Positions 56,239 through 63,897 are shown, counted from the first letter of the stretch. The stretch: DNA of 64,000 nt from Shewanella japonica (GCF_002075795.1 NZ_CP020472.1:3145001-3209000), one strand, 5' to 3'. A program made the numbers and translations. Notes: generated from the sequence alone by a model not told the origin.

Positions 56239-56655
56239 TCCCTTTTCGGGTTCGACGTCTTTATTAGACCAGATTAAGCCCAGCTCAGGGCTTTCGATTG
56301 TAAAACTAGAGAAGACACAACTATAGGACTGCGCGACGTCACACATAAACTCAACCCAGCCAATAAAATCAACTTGGCTTAGTTCATTGCCATAGGGTCG
56401 AGTTGTGCCAATTAAAAACTGATACCCTTTATCATCTACATCACTGAATTCCAGTTCATAGTTTTCACTTAACTGTTTACCCAGTTCTTTTAGTTTTTCG
56501 GGAAGATCGCAAAAATGAGTAAAATCCATGGCAAACACAGTTTCATTTGAAACTCCTGCTTTCAACATGTTTTCCCAAAGCATTGTTGCTTCGTCTACCT
56601 TTCGAGCTTTGATTCTTGAGTAGTAGTCATCCCAAGTTTGTTGAGGATCGTCCAT
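56236..56655 (-). CDS. Cassette protein, possibly RraB-like
   Basis: 139 residues, acidic, alpha/beta. The part MLKAGVSNETVFAMDFTHF followed by LKELGKQLSENYELEFSD resembles the layout of the RraB (RNase E inhibitor) family, but the match is weak and by eye only. There is no signal or membrane segment. The ATG has AAGGA upstream. It should be treated as unknown unless a profile search confirms it. Confidence 0.6.
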   Translation of the reverse strand: MDDPQQTWDDYYSRIKARKVDEATMLWENMLKAGVSNETVFAMDFTHFCDLPEKLKELGKQLSENYELEFSDVDDKGYQFLIGTTRPYGNELSQVDFIGWVEFMCDVAQSYSCVFSSFTIESPELGLIWSNKDVEPEKG

Positions 56656-56670
56656 GATATTCCTTGTATA

Positions 56671-56769
56671 GATAACGCCTCGTTAAGAGGCAAATAATAT
56701 GTTGGCTAAAATTAGCGACGCAGGAGCAAAAGCCAACTGTTATTTGTCCTGCTTTTACGACTTGTTAAG
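56671..56769 (-). repeat. attC J
   Basis: GGCGTTATC core at the left, CTTAACAAGTCG at the right, with the common GTTGGCTAAAATTAGCGACG centre. Confidence 0.9.
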
Positions 56770-57256
56770 TGGCTGATACTCTTGATTTTACTTTATCAAA
56801 GTCTTCAATATTAGTGTTAATTTTAGAACCTAAATATATAACTACTTCACGAGCTCCAGCCCCAAGTGCTAGCTCTCGTAAAACTCTTTCTTCTATATCA
56901 GTTAGACCGCCGTCGGTTTTCTCCAATTGATGAACTATGACTCGAGGCGAAGGTTTGATTTTAGATTTATGCAAAGTGTACATCCCATGCTGCAGTATTT
57001 TCTCAGCACACATAAAGTCGGCGACAAATGATCGATTGTGTTTAAAAGGGTTAAGCACTCTAATGTTCGAGCCTGAAAGGGATTTGGCTTCCTTTCCAAT
57101 TGCTTTTATTACTTCACCTTTTTTAGTGTTTTCTATTGCTATATAAGGTTCATCTTCATACGACAAATCAGAAGAGAAAGCTTTAATAGAAAGTTTGTTT
57201 TCACTTAATTCAAAAAGTAAATCATGCGAGAAAAGGCTTCTTATAAATGTAAACAA
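56765..57256 (-). CDS. MreB-like truncated actin-fold protein (cassette)
   Basis: 163 residues that line up with the N-terminal 150 residues of MreB: MFTFIRSLFSHDLLFEL (MreB MFSNDLSIDLG), PYIAIENTKKGEVIKAIGKEAK, IRVLNPFKHNRSFVADFMCAEKIL, then PSPRVIVHQLEKTDGG and ERVLRELALGAGAREVVIYLG. The phosphate-1 loop DLGTANT is replaced by ELSENKL, and the whole second half with the other nucleotide-binding loops is missing, so it cannot be a normal ATP-dependent filament. I start at TTG 57256 because GGAGG lies 9 bases upstream and the start matches MreB; a GTG at 57277 is possible. Confidence 0.85.
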   Translation of the reverse strand: MFTFIRSLFSHDLLFELSENKLSIKAFSSDLSYEDEPYIAIENTKKGEVIKAIGKEAKSLSGSNIRVLNPFKHNRSFVADFMCAEKILQHGMYTLHKSKIKPSPRVIVHQLEKTDGGLTDIEERVLRELALGAGAREVVIYLGSKINTNIEDFDKVKSRVSAT

Positions 57257-57278
57257 TACTCTGGGCCTCCGAGCCACT

Positions 57279-57385
57279 TAACGCTTTGCTAAGGGGCAAT
57301 TAATAGTTGGCTAAACTTGCGCGAAGCGCCAAGCCAACTGTTAATTGTCCCAGTGAGTTTACGAACGAACTTGAGCAACTTGTTA
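57279..57385 (-). repeat. attC K
   Basis: Nearly identical to attC E (52848-52958). GCGTTAAG core at the left, TATAACAAGTTGC at the right. Confidence 0.88.
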
Positions 57386-57393
57386 TAAGCCAT

Positions 57394-57738
57394 TTACTCA
57401 AATTTGTCCGAATCGTATTTAAAAGTTACATCAAAGCAGCGTTCTTCATGCTTTGATGAATCAAATTTCCATTTCTTTAATGCGCGAAGTGATTGCTTAT
57501 CAAAAATTCGTCTTGGCTGAGAACGAGTAATTTGGTGCTCTACAACCTTGCCTTCGCTATTCACTGTTACCCTAAAGTCAACGTAACCGACACCTGAAAA
57601 TCTTTCGGAATGTATCGGCCACTGAGGGTTTACAACTTCAATTAACGCGAATTGTTCACCTATGCACGAATCTACCTCATACATTTCGGTATTAACAAAT
57701 GACACTAAGGTTGAGGCTAAAACTAATTCGATCATCAT
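57394..57738 (-). CDS. TonB C-terminal domain protein (cassette)
   Basis: 114 residues. A short hydrophobic N-terminus (MIELVLASTLVSFV) may be a weak signal peptide. The rest is a TonB C-terminal domain: VNPQWPIHSERFSGVGYVDFRVTVNSEGKVVEHQITRSQPRRIFDKQSLRALKKWKF. The usual anchor and proline-rich spacer of TonB are missing, so it cannot span the periplasm as an energy transducer. Two cysteines could form a disulfide. No Shine-Dalgarno is visible before the paired ATG codons. Confidence 0.85.
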   Translation of the reverse strand: MMIELVLASTLVSFVNTEMYEVDSCIGEQFALIEVVNPQWPIHSERFSGVGYVDFRVTVNSEGKVVEHQITRSQPRRIFDKQSLRALKKWKFDSSKHEERCFDVTFKYDSDKFE

Positions 57739-57742
57739 GGCT

Positions 57743-57844
57743 TATAACGCCCTGTTAAGGGGCGGATAATAGTTGGCTTAAAATGTGGAACGAAGTGGAA
57801 CCCAAGCCAACTGTTAGGAGTCCCGCTTGAACAGCTTGTTAGCT
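57743..57844 (-). repeat. attC L
   Basis: GGCGTTATA core at the left, GCTAACAAGCTG at the right; CAGTTGGCTT/AAGCCAACTG-type centre. Confidence 0.88.
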
Positions 57845-58240
57845 GCAGCTTAAATACTGCCGGTTAAAGTAAACCAAATACAATGTGACTAAAAAAGGGA
57901 GTGTTGATATTGCAGCCCAGCTACCTAATACCCCTGACGCATAAAAAGCAGGTACAAAGAGTGATGCTATCCCTAAGCTAATATATATTTTCATGCGAAA
58001 AGGCGAAGCAATATTCATGGAGTCATCCAGGGTTTTTGCAAGCAATTGGCTAAGCCCCCAAAAACCCATTGCTCCGCCAATTGACAAGAGTGGAATAAAT
58101 GCGCCTTCAAATTCACCTTGCAACACTCCAGCAATAGCCAAGGGAGTAGCAATAATTATACTTAGCCCCAAGACCAAAATAGGTATAAAAAAAGCCAGAG
58201 CAAAGGAAAATACAAGAATAAATTTACAAGAATAGCTCAT
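57839..58240 (-). CDS. Membrane protein, four helices, unknown (cassette)
   Basis: 133 residues that are almost all hydrophobic, with helices at about 7-32, 46-66, 80-100 and 103-125. There are no charged motifs that would suggest a transporter family. AGGAAG precedes the ATG. The stop TAA is part of attC L. Confidence 0.72.
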   Translation of the reverse strand: MSYSCKFILVFSFALAFFIPILVLGLSIIIATPLAIAGVLQGEFEGAFIPLLSIGGAMGFWGLSQLLAKTLDDSMNIASPFRMKIYISLGIASLFVPAFYASGVLGSWAAISTLPFLVTLYLVYFNRQYLSCS

Positions 58241-58254
58241 AACTTCCTGTGGCA

Positions 58255-58365
58255 GCTAACGCCCGCATAAGCAGCGGACCAATTTGGGGCGCATTTATGC
58301 GTCGTTTCTTTTTGCATTAAATGAGGCCGATGTTGAGGCCGTCTGCCTTAATGCCCTTGTTATAT
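58255..58365 (-). repeat. attC M, divergent type
   Basis: GCGTTAGC core at the left and ATAACAAGGGC at the right, but the middle (GCGCATTTATGCGTCG) is unlike the other sites. This suggests a cassette from another integron lineage. Confidence 0.82.
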
Positions 58366-58791
58366 AACCTTCTTTGCGATCCAATGTATGGGGCTACGTA
58401 AAAAAGCAAAACAAACTAAACCAATAAATATACCAATTAAAACACGCATTCCTACAGAGTTCTCTGCATACAAGCTTTTGCCGACTCTAAGCTCTACCAA
58501 TAAACTCTTGTTTTTCTGATGCTTTCCTTTTATTTCTTTTTCTGTCATTCGGTTTAGAAATTCTTCACATGTTGCATAAGTACCAGGCGAAAAGTACTCC
58601 TTTCCATCAAGTGTGAAATAACCTCTAAGTTTGCCTCTTGCGCTAACTTTGCAACTTAGATCACTATTGGTTAAATCTACTGACTCAATATTTTTATCAG
58701 CGCGCACAACCAATATATAAATCACACCTAGCGTGATAAAAAGTGTCGCAATAGTCGCATCTAGAGCAAATTTAAAGTTGACGGTTTTCAC
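58360..58791 (-). CDS. Membrane protein with two helices, unknown (cassette)
   Basis: 143 residues: an N-terminal helix (about 10-30), a soluble 75-residue middle with two cysteines (DLSCKVS and YATCEEF) and a C-terminal helix (about 112-132). The middle probably lies in the periplasm. The family is not recognised. Confidence 0.7.
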   Translation of the reverse strand: MKTVNFKFALDATIATLFITLGVIYILVVRADKNIESVDLTNSDLSCKVSARGKLRGYFTLDGKEYFSPGTYATCEEFLNRMTEKEIKGKHQKNKSLLVELRVGKSLYAENSVGMRVLIGIFIGLVCFAFLRSPIHWIAKKVI

Positions 58792-58806
58792 TGAACCTCA
58801 TAGTTA

Positions 58807-58895
58807 TATAACGCCTTTGTAACGGGCAGCTTTGTGGCGAAGCCACGCTTAAAGCTGTCCAGCCCGAAGGGCGTTCGTTGACAAACTTGTTAAGT
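58807..58895 (-). repeat. attC N, divergent type
   Basis: GGCGTTATA core at the left, CTTAACAAGTTTG at the right; centre GTGGCGAAGCCAC and GCCCGAAGGGC hairpins, unlike its neighbours. Confidence 0.82.
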
Positions 58896-59192
58896 GTTTT
58901 TGGCACTATGCTCGCCTGTTATTTGTGCTTGCAGCTCACTTGGTACATTAACCCATGAAACGCTGGGAGAAAATACTAGCTTACAACCTTGCTCTGCTGC
59001 CGCTTTAATTATTTGTTGATACCACTCGATGTAACCCCACTTACGAGGCTTGGCACCATAGAGATATTTATGCTCACTATTCCAGTGAACCTCCATGGCC
59101 TCGCGGTAAATCATAGGGAAAGTTTCAGTCGCAGGCTTTAGATATAGCCACTCTTGTTGATCAATCCCTATCTCTTCGATTAAATCTTCCAT
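58890..59192 (-). CDS. Hypothetical cassette protein
   Basis: 100 residues, soluble, with many aromatic residues (KWGYIEWYQQIIKAAAEQG). The start at 59192 (MEDLIEEIG) has AGAGAA upstream; the earlier in-frame start at 59228 would lie inside the attC. The function is not recognised. Confidence 0.68.
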   Translation of the reverse strand: MEDLIEEIGIDQQEWLYLKPATETFPMIYREAMEVHWNSEHKYLYGAKPRKWGYIEWYQQIIKAAAEQGCKLVFSPSVSWVNVPSELQAQITGEHSAKNT

Positions 59193-59205
59193 ACTTTCTC
59201 TGACA

Positions 59206-59304
59206 CTTAACGCCCCAATAATGGGCAAATATCAGTTGGTTAAAATAAGCGACGCAGGAGCAAAAACCAACTGTTATTTGTCCTGATTAATTGGCTTGTT
59301 AGCA
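59206..59304 (-). repeat. attC O
   Basis: GGCGTTAAG core at the left, GCTAACAAGCC at the right; GTTGGTTAAAATAAGCGACG centre. Confidence 0.9.
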
Positions 59305-59730
59305 GTACATTACTCTACTGCTAGAATCTTCCGCAATGTAACCATACCCTTTAATTGTGACTGATTGAGCCTCTAAACCATAAATCAGAGCAGATGTGGC
59401 TACAACTGGAAAATTAAGTTTAGTTAAATCAGCTTCATTAGGTTTCGAAATACCAAACCAAAAATTGATTGCCTCACCTTTTACAAACATACAAGGTTGA
59501 GAATACTCAACATCAGTTAAACCGTAATTAATATAGCCGACAAACTCGGAGCCAGAAGCATCAATAAACTTAGCTTTAACTAGCAGTTGAGAGTTAGGGT
59601 TTACAGCATCATCTTTAGTTGCAGGAATAACAATTGTTTCTTCACAGCTATCATCTTTCCATATAGGAAATTGCCATACTGCATGTTCTGATAAATCTTG
59701 AAGAGTGATATCCCAGATATGCTTACTCAT
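59299..59730 (-). CDS. Hypothetical beta-rich cassette protein
   Basis: 143 residues, soluble, starting MSKHIWDITLQDLSEHAVWQF. The alternating pattern suggests a mostly beta structure. AAGGAAG lies before the ATG. I do not recognise the family. Its stop TAA opens attC O. Confidence 0.7.
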   Translation of the reverse strand: MSKHIWDITLQDLSEHAVWQFPIWKDDSCEETIVIPATKDDAVNPNSQLLVKAKFIDASGSEFVGYINYGLTDVEYSQPCMFVKGEAINFWFGISKPNEADLTKLNFPVVATSALIYGLEAQSVTIKGYGYIAEDSSSRVMYC

Positions 59731-59744
59731 AGCCTTCCTTGTAC

Positions 59745-59844
59745 TGCTAACGCCTCGCTAAGAGGCTAAAAATAGTTGGTTAAAATAGGCGACGCAGGAG
59801 CAAAAACCAACTGTTTTTTGCCCTTTTGAGCGACTTGTTAGCAG
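59745..59844 (-). repeat. attC P
   Basis: GGCGTTAGC core at the left, GCTAACAAGTCG at the right; very similar to attC O and U. Confidence 0.9.
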
Positions 59845-60164
59845 TACTTTGCCATATGACTGTCAAATTGCTCTGCTAGTTTTAAATACTCATCAACCCA
59901 GCCATTTTCCATTGCTATTTCTTGTAATGGTGCTGTTGGTAAGAACAAGTAATTGAGTTTACTTACATTCACTTTGCCTGAACACTTTAGCAAATCTAAT
60001 TGCTTATTTATTAATTGTACTGTTTCTTCGACTTCCATATCTGACCATATAGAGTCTTCCGACTTTGCGAGGTACGATAAAACTTGTTCCAATATTTGAG
60101 TTAATGGAACCCTAGCATCTCGTCTAATTTTTCGTTTAAATATCAGATTCCAGAAAAAATTCAT
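59838..60164 (-). CDS. Hypothetical cassette protein
   Basis: 108 residues, mainly helical, with a basic N-terminal patch (FKRKIRRD). There is no signal, membrane segment or known motif. The stop lies at the attC P edge. Confidence 0.66.
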   Translation of the reverse strand: MNFFWNLIFKRKIRRDARVPLTQILEQVLSYLAKSEDSIWSDMEVEETVQLINKQLDLLKCSGKVNVSKLNYLFLPTAPLQEIAMENGWVDEYLKLAEQFDSHMAKYC

Positions 60165-60265
60165 CTTGTACTGCTAACGCCTCACTAAGAGGCTAATAAT
60201 GCTTGGCTAAAATCTGGCACGCAGTGACAAAAGCCAAGCTTTATTTGTCCTGCTTGAGTGCCTTG

Positions 60266-60491
60266 TATGGATAATAAACCCACCTAATTTACAAATACTT
60301 CCCTGTTTCGGGTAATGTGAGACCCAGGCTTTAGCTGCAACTAAAGCTCTCCTTGTCGTAGTTCGATTGATTGCTGGCTCCTCTATTGAGAGACCGATAA
60401 CAAGAAAGAACGCGACAAAGGACTCCAAGCAAAACACTCGAATAGTCTACTGGGTCTCGAACCCGCATTTGCAAGCAAGAGTTAGCTTATT
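60266..60491 (+). ncRNA. Candidate bridge/seeker RNA region of the IS110-family element
   Basis: The 226-base non-coding leader is where IS110-type elements encode their guide RNA. It contains several possible hairpins (TAGCTGCAACTA; TGGGTCTCGAACCC). ATAACAAG at 60397-60404 equals the conserved attC end into which the element inserted. The RNA boundaries are not known. Confidence 0.4.
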
Positions 60492-61442
60492 ATGAATTCA
60501 AAAACTAATCAAAACATTAACATCGGTGTCGATACGGGTAAGTTTCAGCTCGATATTTATATCCGACCACTCGATATCTTTTTCAACGTCAAAAACGATG
60601 AGAAAGGCATTAAAGAAGCTGTTAACCTCATCAAGAAACACCATCCTGAACGTATCGTTATTGAAGCAACAGGTCGCTTAGAAATGCCATTTATCATGGC
60701 CTGCGCTGAAGCAAATCTGCCCTTCGTTATTGCGAACCCAATACATATAAAACGATTTGCTGGTGCCATTGGTCAAAAAGCTAAAACAGACAGGCTAGAT
60801 GCGCAGCTCATCGCTCATTATGGAGATGCGATTAAGCCTAAGCTATCTACTTTAAAGCCTGACATCATGCAGGCTATGAGCGATTTAGTCTCAAGACGCA
60901 ATCAAATTATGGCAATGCAAACGATGGAGAAGAACAGGCTGCAAATTCTGCCGAAAGAGGTTGCGATGACCATCAAACCTATCTTAACTGTATTTAGAAA
61001 TCAGATAGAAAAGATAGAAGCAAAAATAGTTAAACTCATCGAGTCCAACCCCGACTACCAAGCCAAAAATATCATTCTACAAAGCATGAAAGGAATAGGT
61101 AAAATCGCCGCTGCTTCAATCATCAGTAACCTGCCTGAACTTGGATATATTAATAATAAAGAAGCGAGTTCATTAGTTGGTGTTGCACCAATGAATAAAG
61201 AAAGTGGTCGCTTCAAAGGCCAACGAAAAATTCAAGGTGGACGGCATCAGGTCAGGACTGTTTTGTATATGGCAATGATGTCAGCCATACAATCAAACCC
61301 TGTTTTTAAAGAAACTTACCAACGTTTAGTCGAAGCCGGAAAACCAAAGAAAGTAGCTATTATTGCCTGTATTAGAAAGATGGTCGTGACGCTTAATTCA
61401 ATGCTAAGAGATGGTGTGATGTGGGAAGCGCCAAAAGCTTGA
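60492..61442 (+). CDS. IS110-family (DEDD) transposase
   Basis: 316 residues. The N-terminal RuvC-like domain has the DEDD residues in INIGVDTGKFQLDIY (Asp), IVIEATG (Glu) and TDRLDAQLIAHYG (Asp, Asp). The C-terminal Transposase_20 domain has LQSMKGIGKIAAASIISNLPELG and the conserved serine region in LVGVAPMNKESGRFKGQRKIQGGR. The protein appears intact. It reads opposite to the cassettes. Such transposases use a non-coding guide RNA to choose target and donor. Confidence 0.95.
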   Translation: MNSKTNQNINIGVDTGKFQLDIYIRPLDIFFNVKNDEKGIKEAVNLIKKHHPERIVIEATGRLEMPFIMACAEANLPFVIANPIHIKRFAGAIGQKAKTDRLDAQLIAHYGDAIKPKLSTLKPDIMQAMSDLVSRRNQIMAMQTMEKNRLQILPKEVAMTIKPILTVFRNQIEKIEAKIVKLIESNPDYQAKNIILQSMKGIGKIAAASIISNLPELGYINNKEASSLVGVAPMNKESGRFKGQRKIQGGRHQVRTVLYMAMMSAIQSNPVFKETYQRLVEAGKPKKVAIIACIRKMVVTLNSMLRDGVMWEAPKA

Positions 61443-61480
61443 AATTAGCTATTGACGCCATAGTCTCTTGTTATGTGCTT

Positions 61481-61855
61481 TTAAAGGCAATCTCTGCCTA
61501 CACTACAAGCAGTTAGTAATGCAAAAACAGGAAACAATAACCCCAGTAATATAGATAATGACGCAGCTATTATATGTTGAATGTTATCAGGCTTTTTCTT
61601 ACTAAAGACAATTATGATGAACATTATTGCTAAAGGTACTGAATAAAAAATTGAACTAATCACCAACAGCATTGATGCTCTATTTTCTCTTCCGTAGTCA
61701 GAAGCCTCAAAAAAATAAGCATAGTAATATAGACTTATAAATACACAAATAGCAAAGAAGATTAAACTACTAATATTAAAGCGCTTTATTATTAGGTAAC
61801 CTAATTCCAAAAAGACAAAGCAAACCAAAATTGCAGTAATAAAAATAGATATCAA
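61481..61855 (-). CDS. Membrane protein, four helices, unknown (cassette)
   Basis: 124 residues with hydrophobic segments at about 3-22, 28-48, 62-84 and 93-118. The C-terminal CSVGRDCL has two cysteines. The family is not recognised. Its attC is disrupted by the IS110-family insertion, so this cassette can no longer be cut out normally. Confidence 0.72.
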   Translation of the reverse strand: MISIFITAILVCFVFLELGYLIIKRFNISSLIFFAICVFISLYYYAYFFEASDYGRENRASMLLVISSIFYSVPLAIMFIIIVFSKKKPDNIQHIIAASLSILLGLLFPVFALLTACSVGRDCL

Positions 61856-61872
61856 CTACACCCCTCCATGAG

Positions 61873-61974
61873 CACATAACGCCTTACTAATAGGCACATA
61901 AATGCTTGGCTAAAATTAGCGACGAAGGAGCACAAGCCAAGCGTTTTGCATCCTTTTAAGTAACTTGTTAGTTG
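61873..61974 (-). repeat. attC R
   Basis: GGCGTTATG core at the left, ACTAACAAGTTAC at the right; GCTTGGCTAAAATTAGCGACG centre. Confidence 0.9.
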
Positions 61975-61979
61975 CCGGC

Positions 61980-62354
61980 TTAAATAATTGTCCAAGGATT
62001 GTAACCCATAGACTCAATTGCTGGAGCAATTACATCAGCTAAAAATTCTTTCTCCTCGGTATCAAAATCATCCCAAGGCAATTGATCCACAAGTTTTTGT
62101 AACTTGTCTAATTTAGAGGATTTGTCTAATTCAGAGTTTTCATTAATCACCTTCAGACTTTTAAGAAAGTTAACAGTGACACTCTCAAGTTTTTTAATCA
62201 CAGGAGCAGGTGATGGTATTAGCCCCCGTTTTTCCCACAGCGGTAAAGCATAATTGTCGTTTAGGATTAGTTCTTCAATTTTCATGCTACTTCCTTGAGC
62301 AAAGCAATTAATACTTAAAATAGATATTAAGATGAAACTCAATAATCTCTTCAT
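61980..62354 (-). CDS. Secreted hypothetical cassette protein
   Basis: 124 residues with signal peptide MKRLLSFILISILSINCFAQ. The mature part is helical and charged, with LDKSSKLDKLQKLVDQLPWDDF. The ATG at 62354 is chosen over a TTG two codons upstream. The function is not recognised. Confidence 0.7.
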   Translation of the reverse strand: MKRLLSFILISILSINCFAQGSSMKIEELILNDNYALPLWEKRGLIPSPAPVIKKLESVTVNFLKSLKVINENSELDKSSKLDKLQKLVDQLPWDDFDTEEKEFLADVIAPAIESMGYNPWTII

Positions 62355-62357
62355 AGG

Positions 62358-62458
62358 CAACTAACGCCTCGCTAAGAGGCGTAAAATGCATGGCTATAAT
62401 TAGTGAGGTACGAACGCAAACCATGCTTTTTGCGTCCTACTTTAGTGCCTTGTTATAG
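62358..62458 (-). repeat. attC S
   Basis: GGCGTTAGT core at the left, CTATAACAAGGC at the right; GCATGGCTATAATTAGTGAGG centre. Confidence 0.9.
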
Positions 62459-62824
62459 GGCTTTTCTATCCCAGACAACAAATGATGCGTTCACAGCACT
62501 ACTTGCAGATAACGCCAGTTGTTCATTGTCAAAACCATTCAACTCTTGAAACATTGACATAAACTCGGGTGCTTTAGGACTTTCAGAGGCTAAGTAAAAA
62601 TCAATATTTTCACACTCAAACTTCCAAAACAAATCATCACTGAATGGGCCTTTATCGTTTGTAATGATTTTAATAAATCGAATAGTTTTTGGGTCAACAT
62701 TGATTCTTTTACCAAATGACCCTTTACACAAAAACATATCACCAACTTCAATTAACCATGGGCCACGAGGATAAAAGTTTTCGTTACCTGATTTTTTACG
62801 AAATAGTCGATTTAACAATGACAC
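62453..62824 (-). CDS. Hypothetical cassette protein
   Basis: 123 residues, soluble, starting MSLLNRLFRKKSGNE. The middle is beta-rich (WLIEVGDMFLCKGSFGKRINVDP), with a helical tail. No known motif is seen. The stop TAA is at the edge of attC S. Confidence 0.68.
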   Translation of the reverse strand: MSLLNRLFRKKSGNENFYPRGPWLIEVGDMFLCKGSFGKRINVDPKTIRFIKIITNDKGPFSDDLFWKFECENIDFYLASESPKAPEFMSMFQELNGFDNEQLALSASSAVNASFVVWDRKAL

Positions 62825-62835
62825 TTATTGAGCCC

Positions 62836-62935
62836 TATAACGCCCATTTAAGGGGCTGATAATTGTTTGCTAGAATGTGTAGCGAAGCGAAACCGAGCAA
62901 ACTGTTAGCAGTCCCGCTTTAAATTCTTGTTATGT
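62836..62935 (-). repeat. attC T
   Basis: GGCGTTATA core at the left, CATAACAAGAATTT at the right; GTTTGCTAGAATGTGTAGCG centre. Confidence 0.88.
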
Positions 62936-63268
62936 TTCTTTGGTTAACACTTCAAGTTTTAGCTTTTCAAGTTGTGAACTAACTTGCCTATATTTCTGTT
63001 GATAATCTGCCGCTGCTTTTAAACAGGCTTCGGTGTAACCATCACTAACCTTATTTTCTTTACCTTCAAGCCATGCTTTAGATTTGTCATGCTCTTTTTG
63101 CAATAGGTCAGAGTAATGCTGTTTTAAGGTCAGGAGTGAGTTTACACGTGAGATATCATTCGCTTTTTTAGCTTCTGACCAAGTCCATCTAGCATATAGT
63201 GCTGAGAGTAAAGCAACCAGAAAGGCACTAATTGCCATATAATCTGAAAATCCCAAGTTCACCTCCAT
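62930..63268 (-). CDS. Membrane-anchored coiled-coil protein, unknown (cassette)
   Basis: 112 residues: one N-terminal helix (about 9-28, YMAISAFLVALLSALYARW) and then a long helical, probably coiled-coil, region rich in Lys, Gln and Glu ending EKLKLEVLTKET. There is GGAGGT near the ATG. The role is unknown. Confidence 0.7.
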   Translation of the reverse strand: MEVNLGFSDYMAISAFLVALLSALYARWTWSEAKKANDISRVNSLLTLKQHYSDLLQKEHDKSKAWLEGKENKVSDGYTEACLKAAADYQQKYRQVSSQLEKLKLEVLTKET

Positions 63269-63288
63269 ATCGACACCGACTTAAAGAA

Positions 63289-63386
63289 ACATAACGCCTC
63301 ATTAAGAGGCTAAAAATAGTTGGTTAAAATAAGCGACGAAGGAGCAAAAACCAACTGTTTTTGTCCTACTTTAATGACTTACTAGC
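63289..63386 (-). repeat. attC U, altered outer core
   Basis: GGCGTTATG core at the left is normal. The gene-proximal end reads GCTAGTAAGTC instead of GCTAACAAGTC, so the AAC of the core is lost. Confidence 0.78.
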
Positions 63387-63391
63387 TGTAA

Positions 63392-63778
63392 TTACTTGAT
63401 ATTGCTAGTTATTTTATTTATCTCGGCAGACATTTCTTGCTGTATTACTGGCCTTAACTTTAAGAACTTAGCGTAAGCTGGGTGGTCTAATATTTCAGCA
63501 ATTTGCACTAATTCGTCTGCAGTAAAATGCTTAATGTATATATCTTGAATCTTACCTATAAATTCATCTGAATTAAAAAGCTTTAATAATTTGGTAGCAT
63601 ATTCACTCGATTCTTTCTCTGTATAACCGCCAGAAGTAAACACTTTGGTTAGCGATTCCTTTGTATAAGCGGAAGAAGATTTTTCAAATATGCTTTTGGC
63701 AGCCTGTTTTGCTTGATCGGAATTAACAGCAAAAGAGCTTTGAGAAATGACTAATAAAAAGAATATGAGCTTACGCAT
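63392..63778 (-). CDS. DUF2059-type secreted protein (cassette)
   Basis: 128 residues. Signal peptide MRKLIFFLLVISQSSFA. The helical mature part includes YIKHFTADELVQIAEILDHPAYAKFLKLRPVI, the pattern of DUF2059 proteins (helices with a HFTxxEL..I..F..p.g.k...k.P). The function of the family is unknown. GGAGG lies near the ATG. Its attC has a changed core. Confidence 0.82.
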   Translation of the reverse strand: MRKLIFFLLVISQSSFAVNSDQAKQAAKSIFEKSSSAYTKESLTKVFTSGGYTEKESSEYATKLLKLFNSDEFIGKIQDIYIKHFTADELVQIAEILDHPAYAKFLKLRPVIQQEMSAEINKITSNIK

Positions 63779-63798
63779 GTGGTTGACCTCCTTGCACT

Positions 63799-63897
63799 GC
63801 TAACGCTCTGCTAATAAGTGAACTGAGTGCTGGCGGGCGATTTGCTCAGCAAATGGCATGACAGCCTTGGTGAATCTGAATTTAGCAGCTTGTTAGC
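63799..63897 (-). repeat. attC V
   Basis: Nearly identical to attC I (56136-56238). GCGTTAGC core at the left, GCTAACAAGCTGC at the right. Belongs to the partial cassette at the right edge. Confidence 0.88.

Larger units (their letters stand above)
60266..61470 (+). mobile_element. IS110-family element inserted in attC
   Basis: About 1.2 kb between TATGGATAATAAACC on the left and GCCATAGTCTCTTG on the right; the exact ends are uncertain by 3 bases because TTG occurs on both sides. It has no long terminal inverted repeats, as usual for the family. A 226-base leader precedes the transposase and only about 26 bases follow it. The insertion lies exactly between the G and T of CTTG/TTAT in attC, the same place as the remnant in attC F. 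Confidence 0.9.
60171..61474 (-). repeat. attC Q, split by an IS110-family element
   Basis: Left part 60171-60265 (GGCGTTAGC to GTGCCTTG) and right part 61471-61474 onward (TTATGTG). Joining them restores GCCTTGTTATG, a normal attC end. Belongs to the cassette at 61481. Confidence 0.85.

Noticed and set aside
57277..57277. GTG start for the MreB-like protein
   Set aside because: It would put the GGAGG inside the coding region and add seven residues without MreB match; the TTG at 57256 fits both spacing and family start.
60207..60437. 76-codon minus-strand frame at the left end of the IS110-family element
   Set aside because: It spans the IS/attC junction and has no start signal; the same region is better explained as the non-coding leader of the IS.
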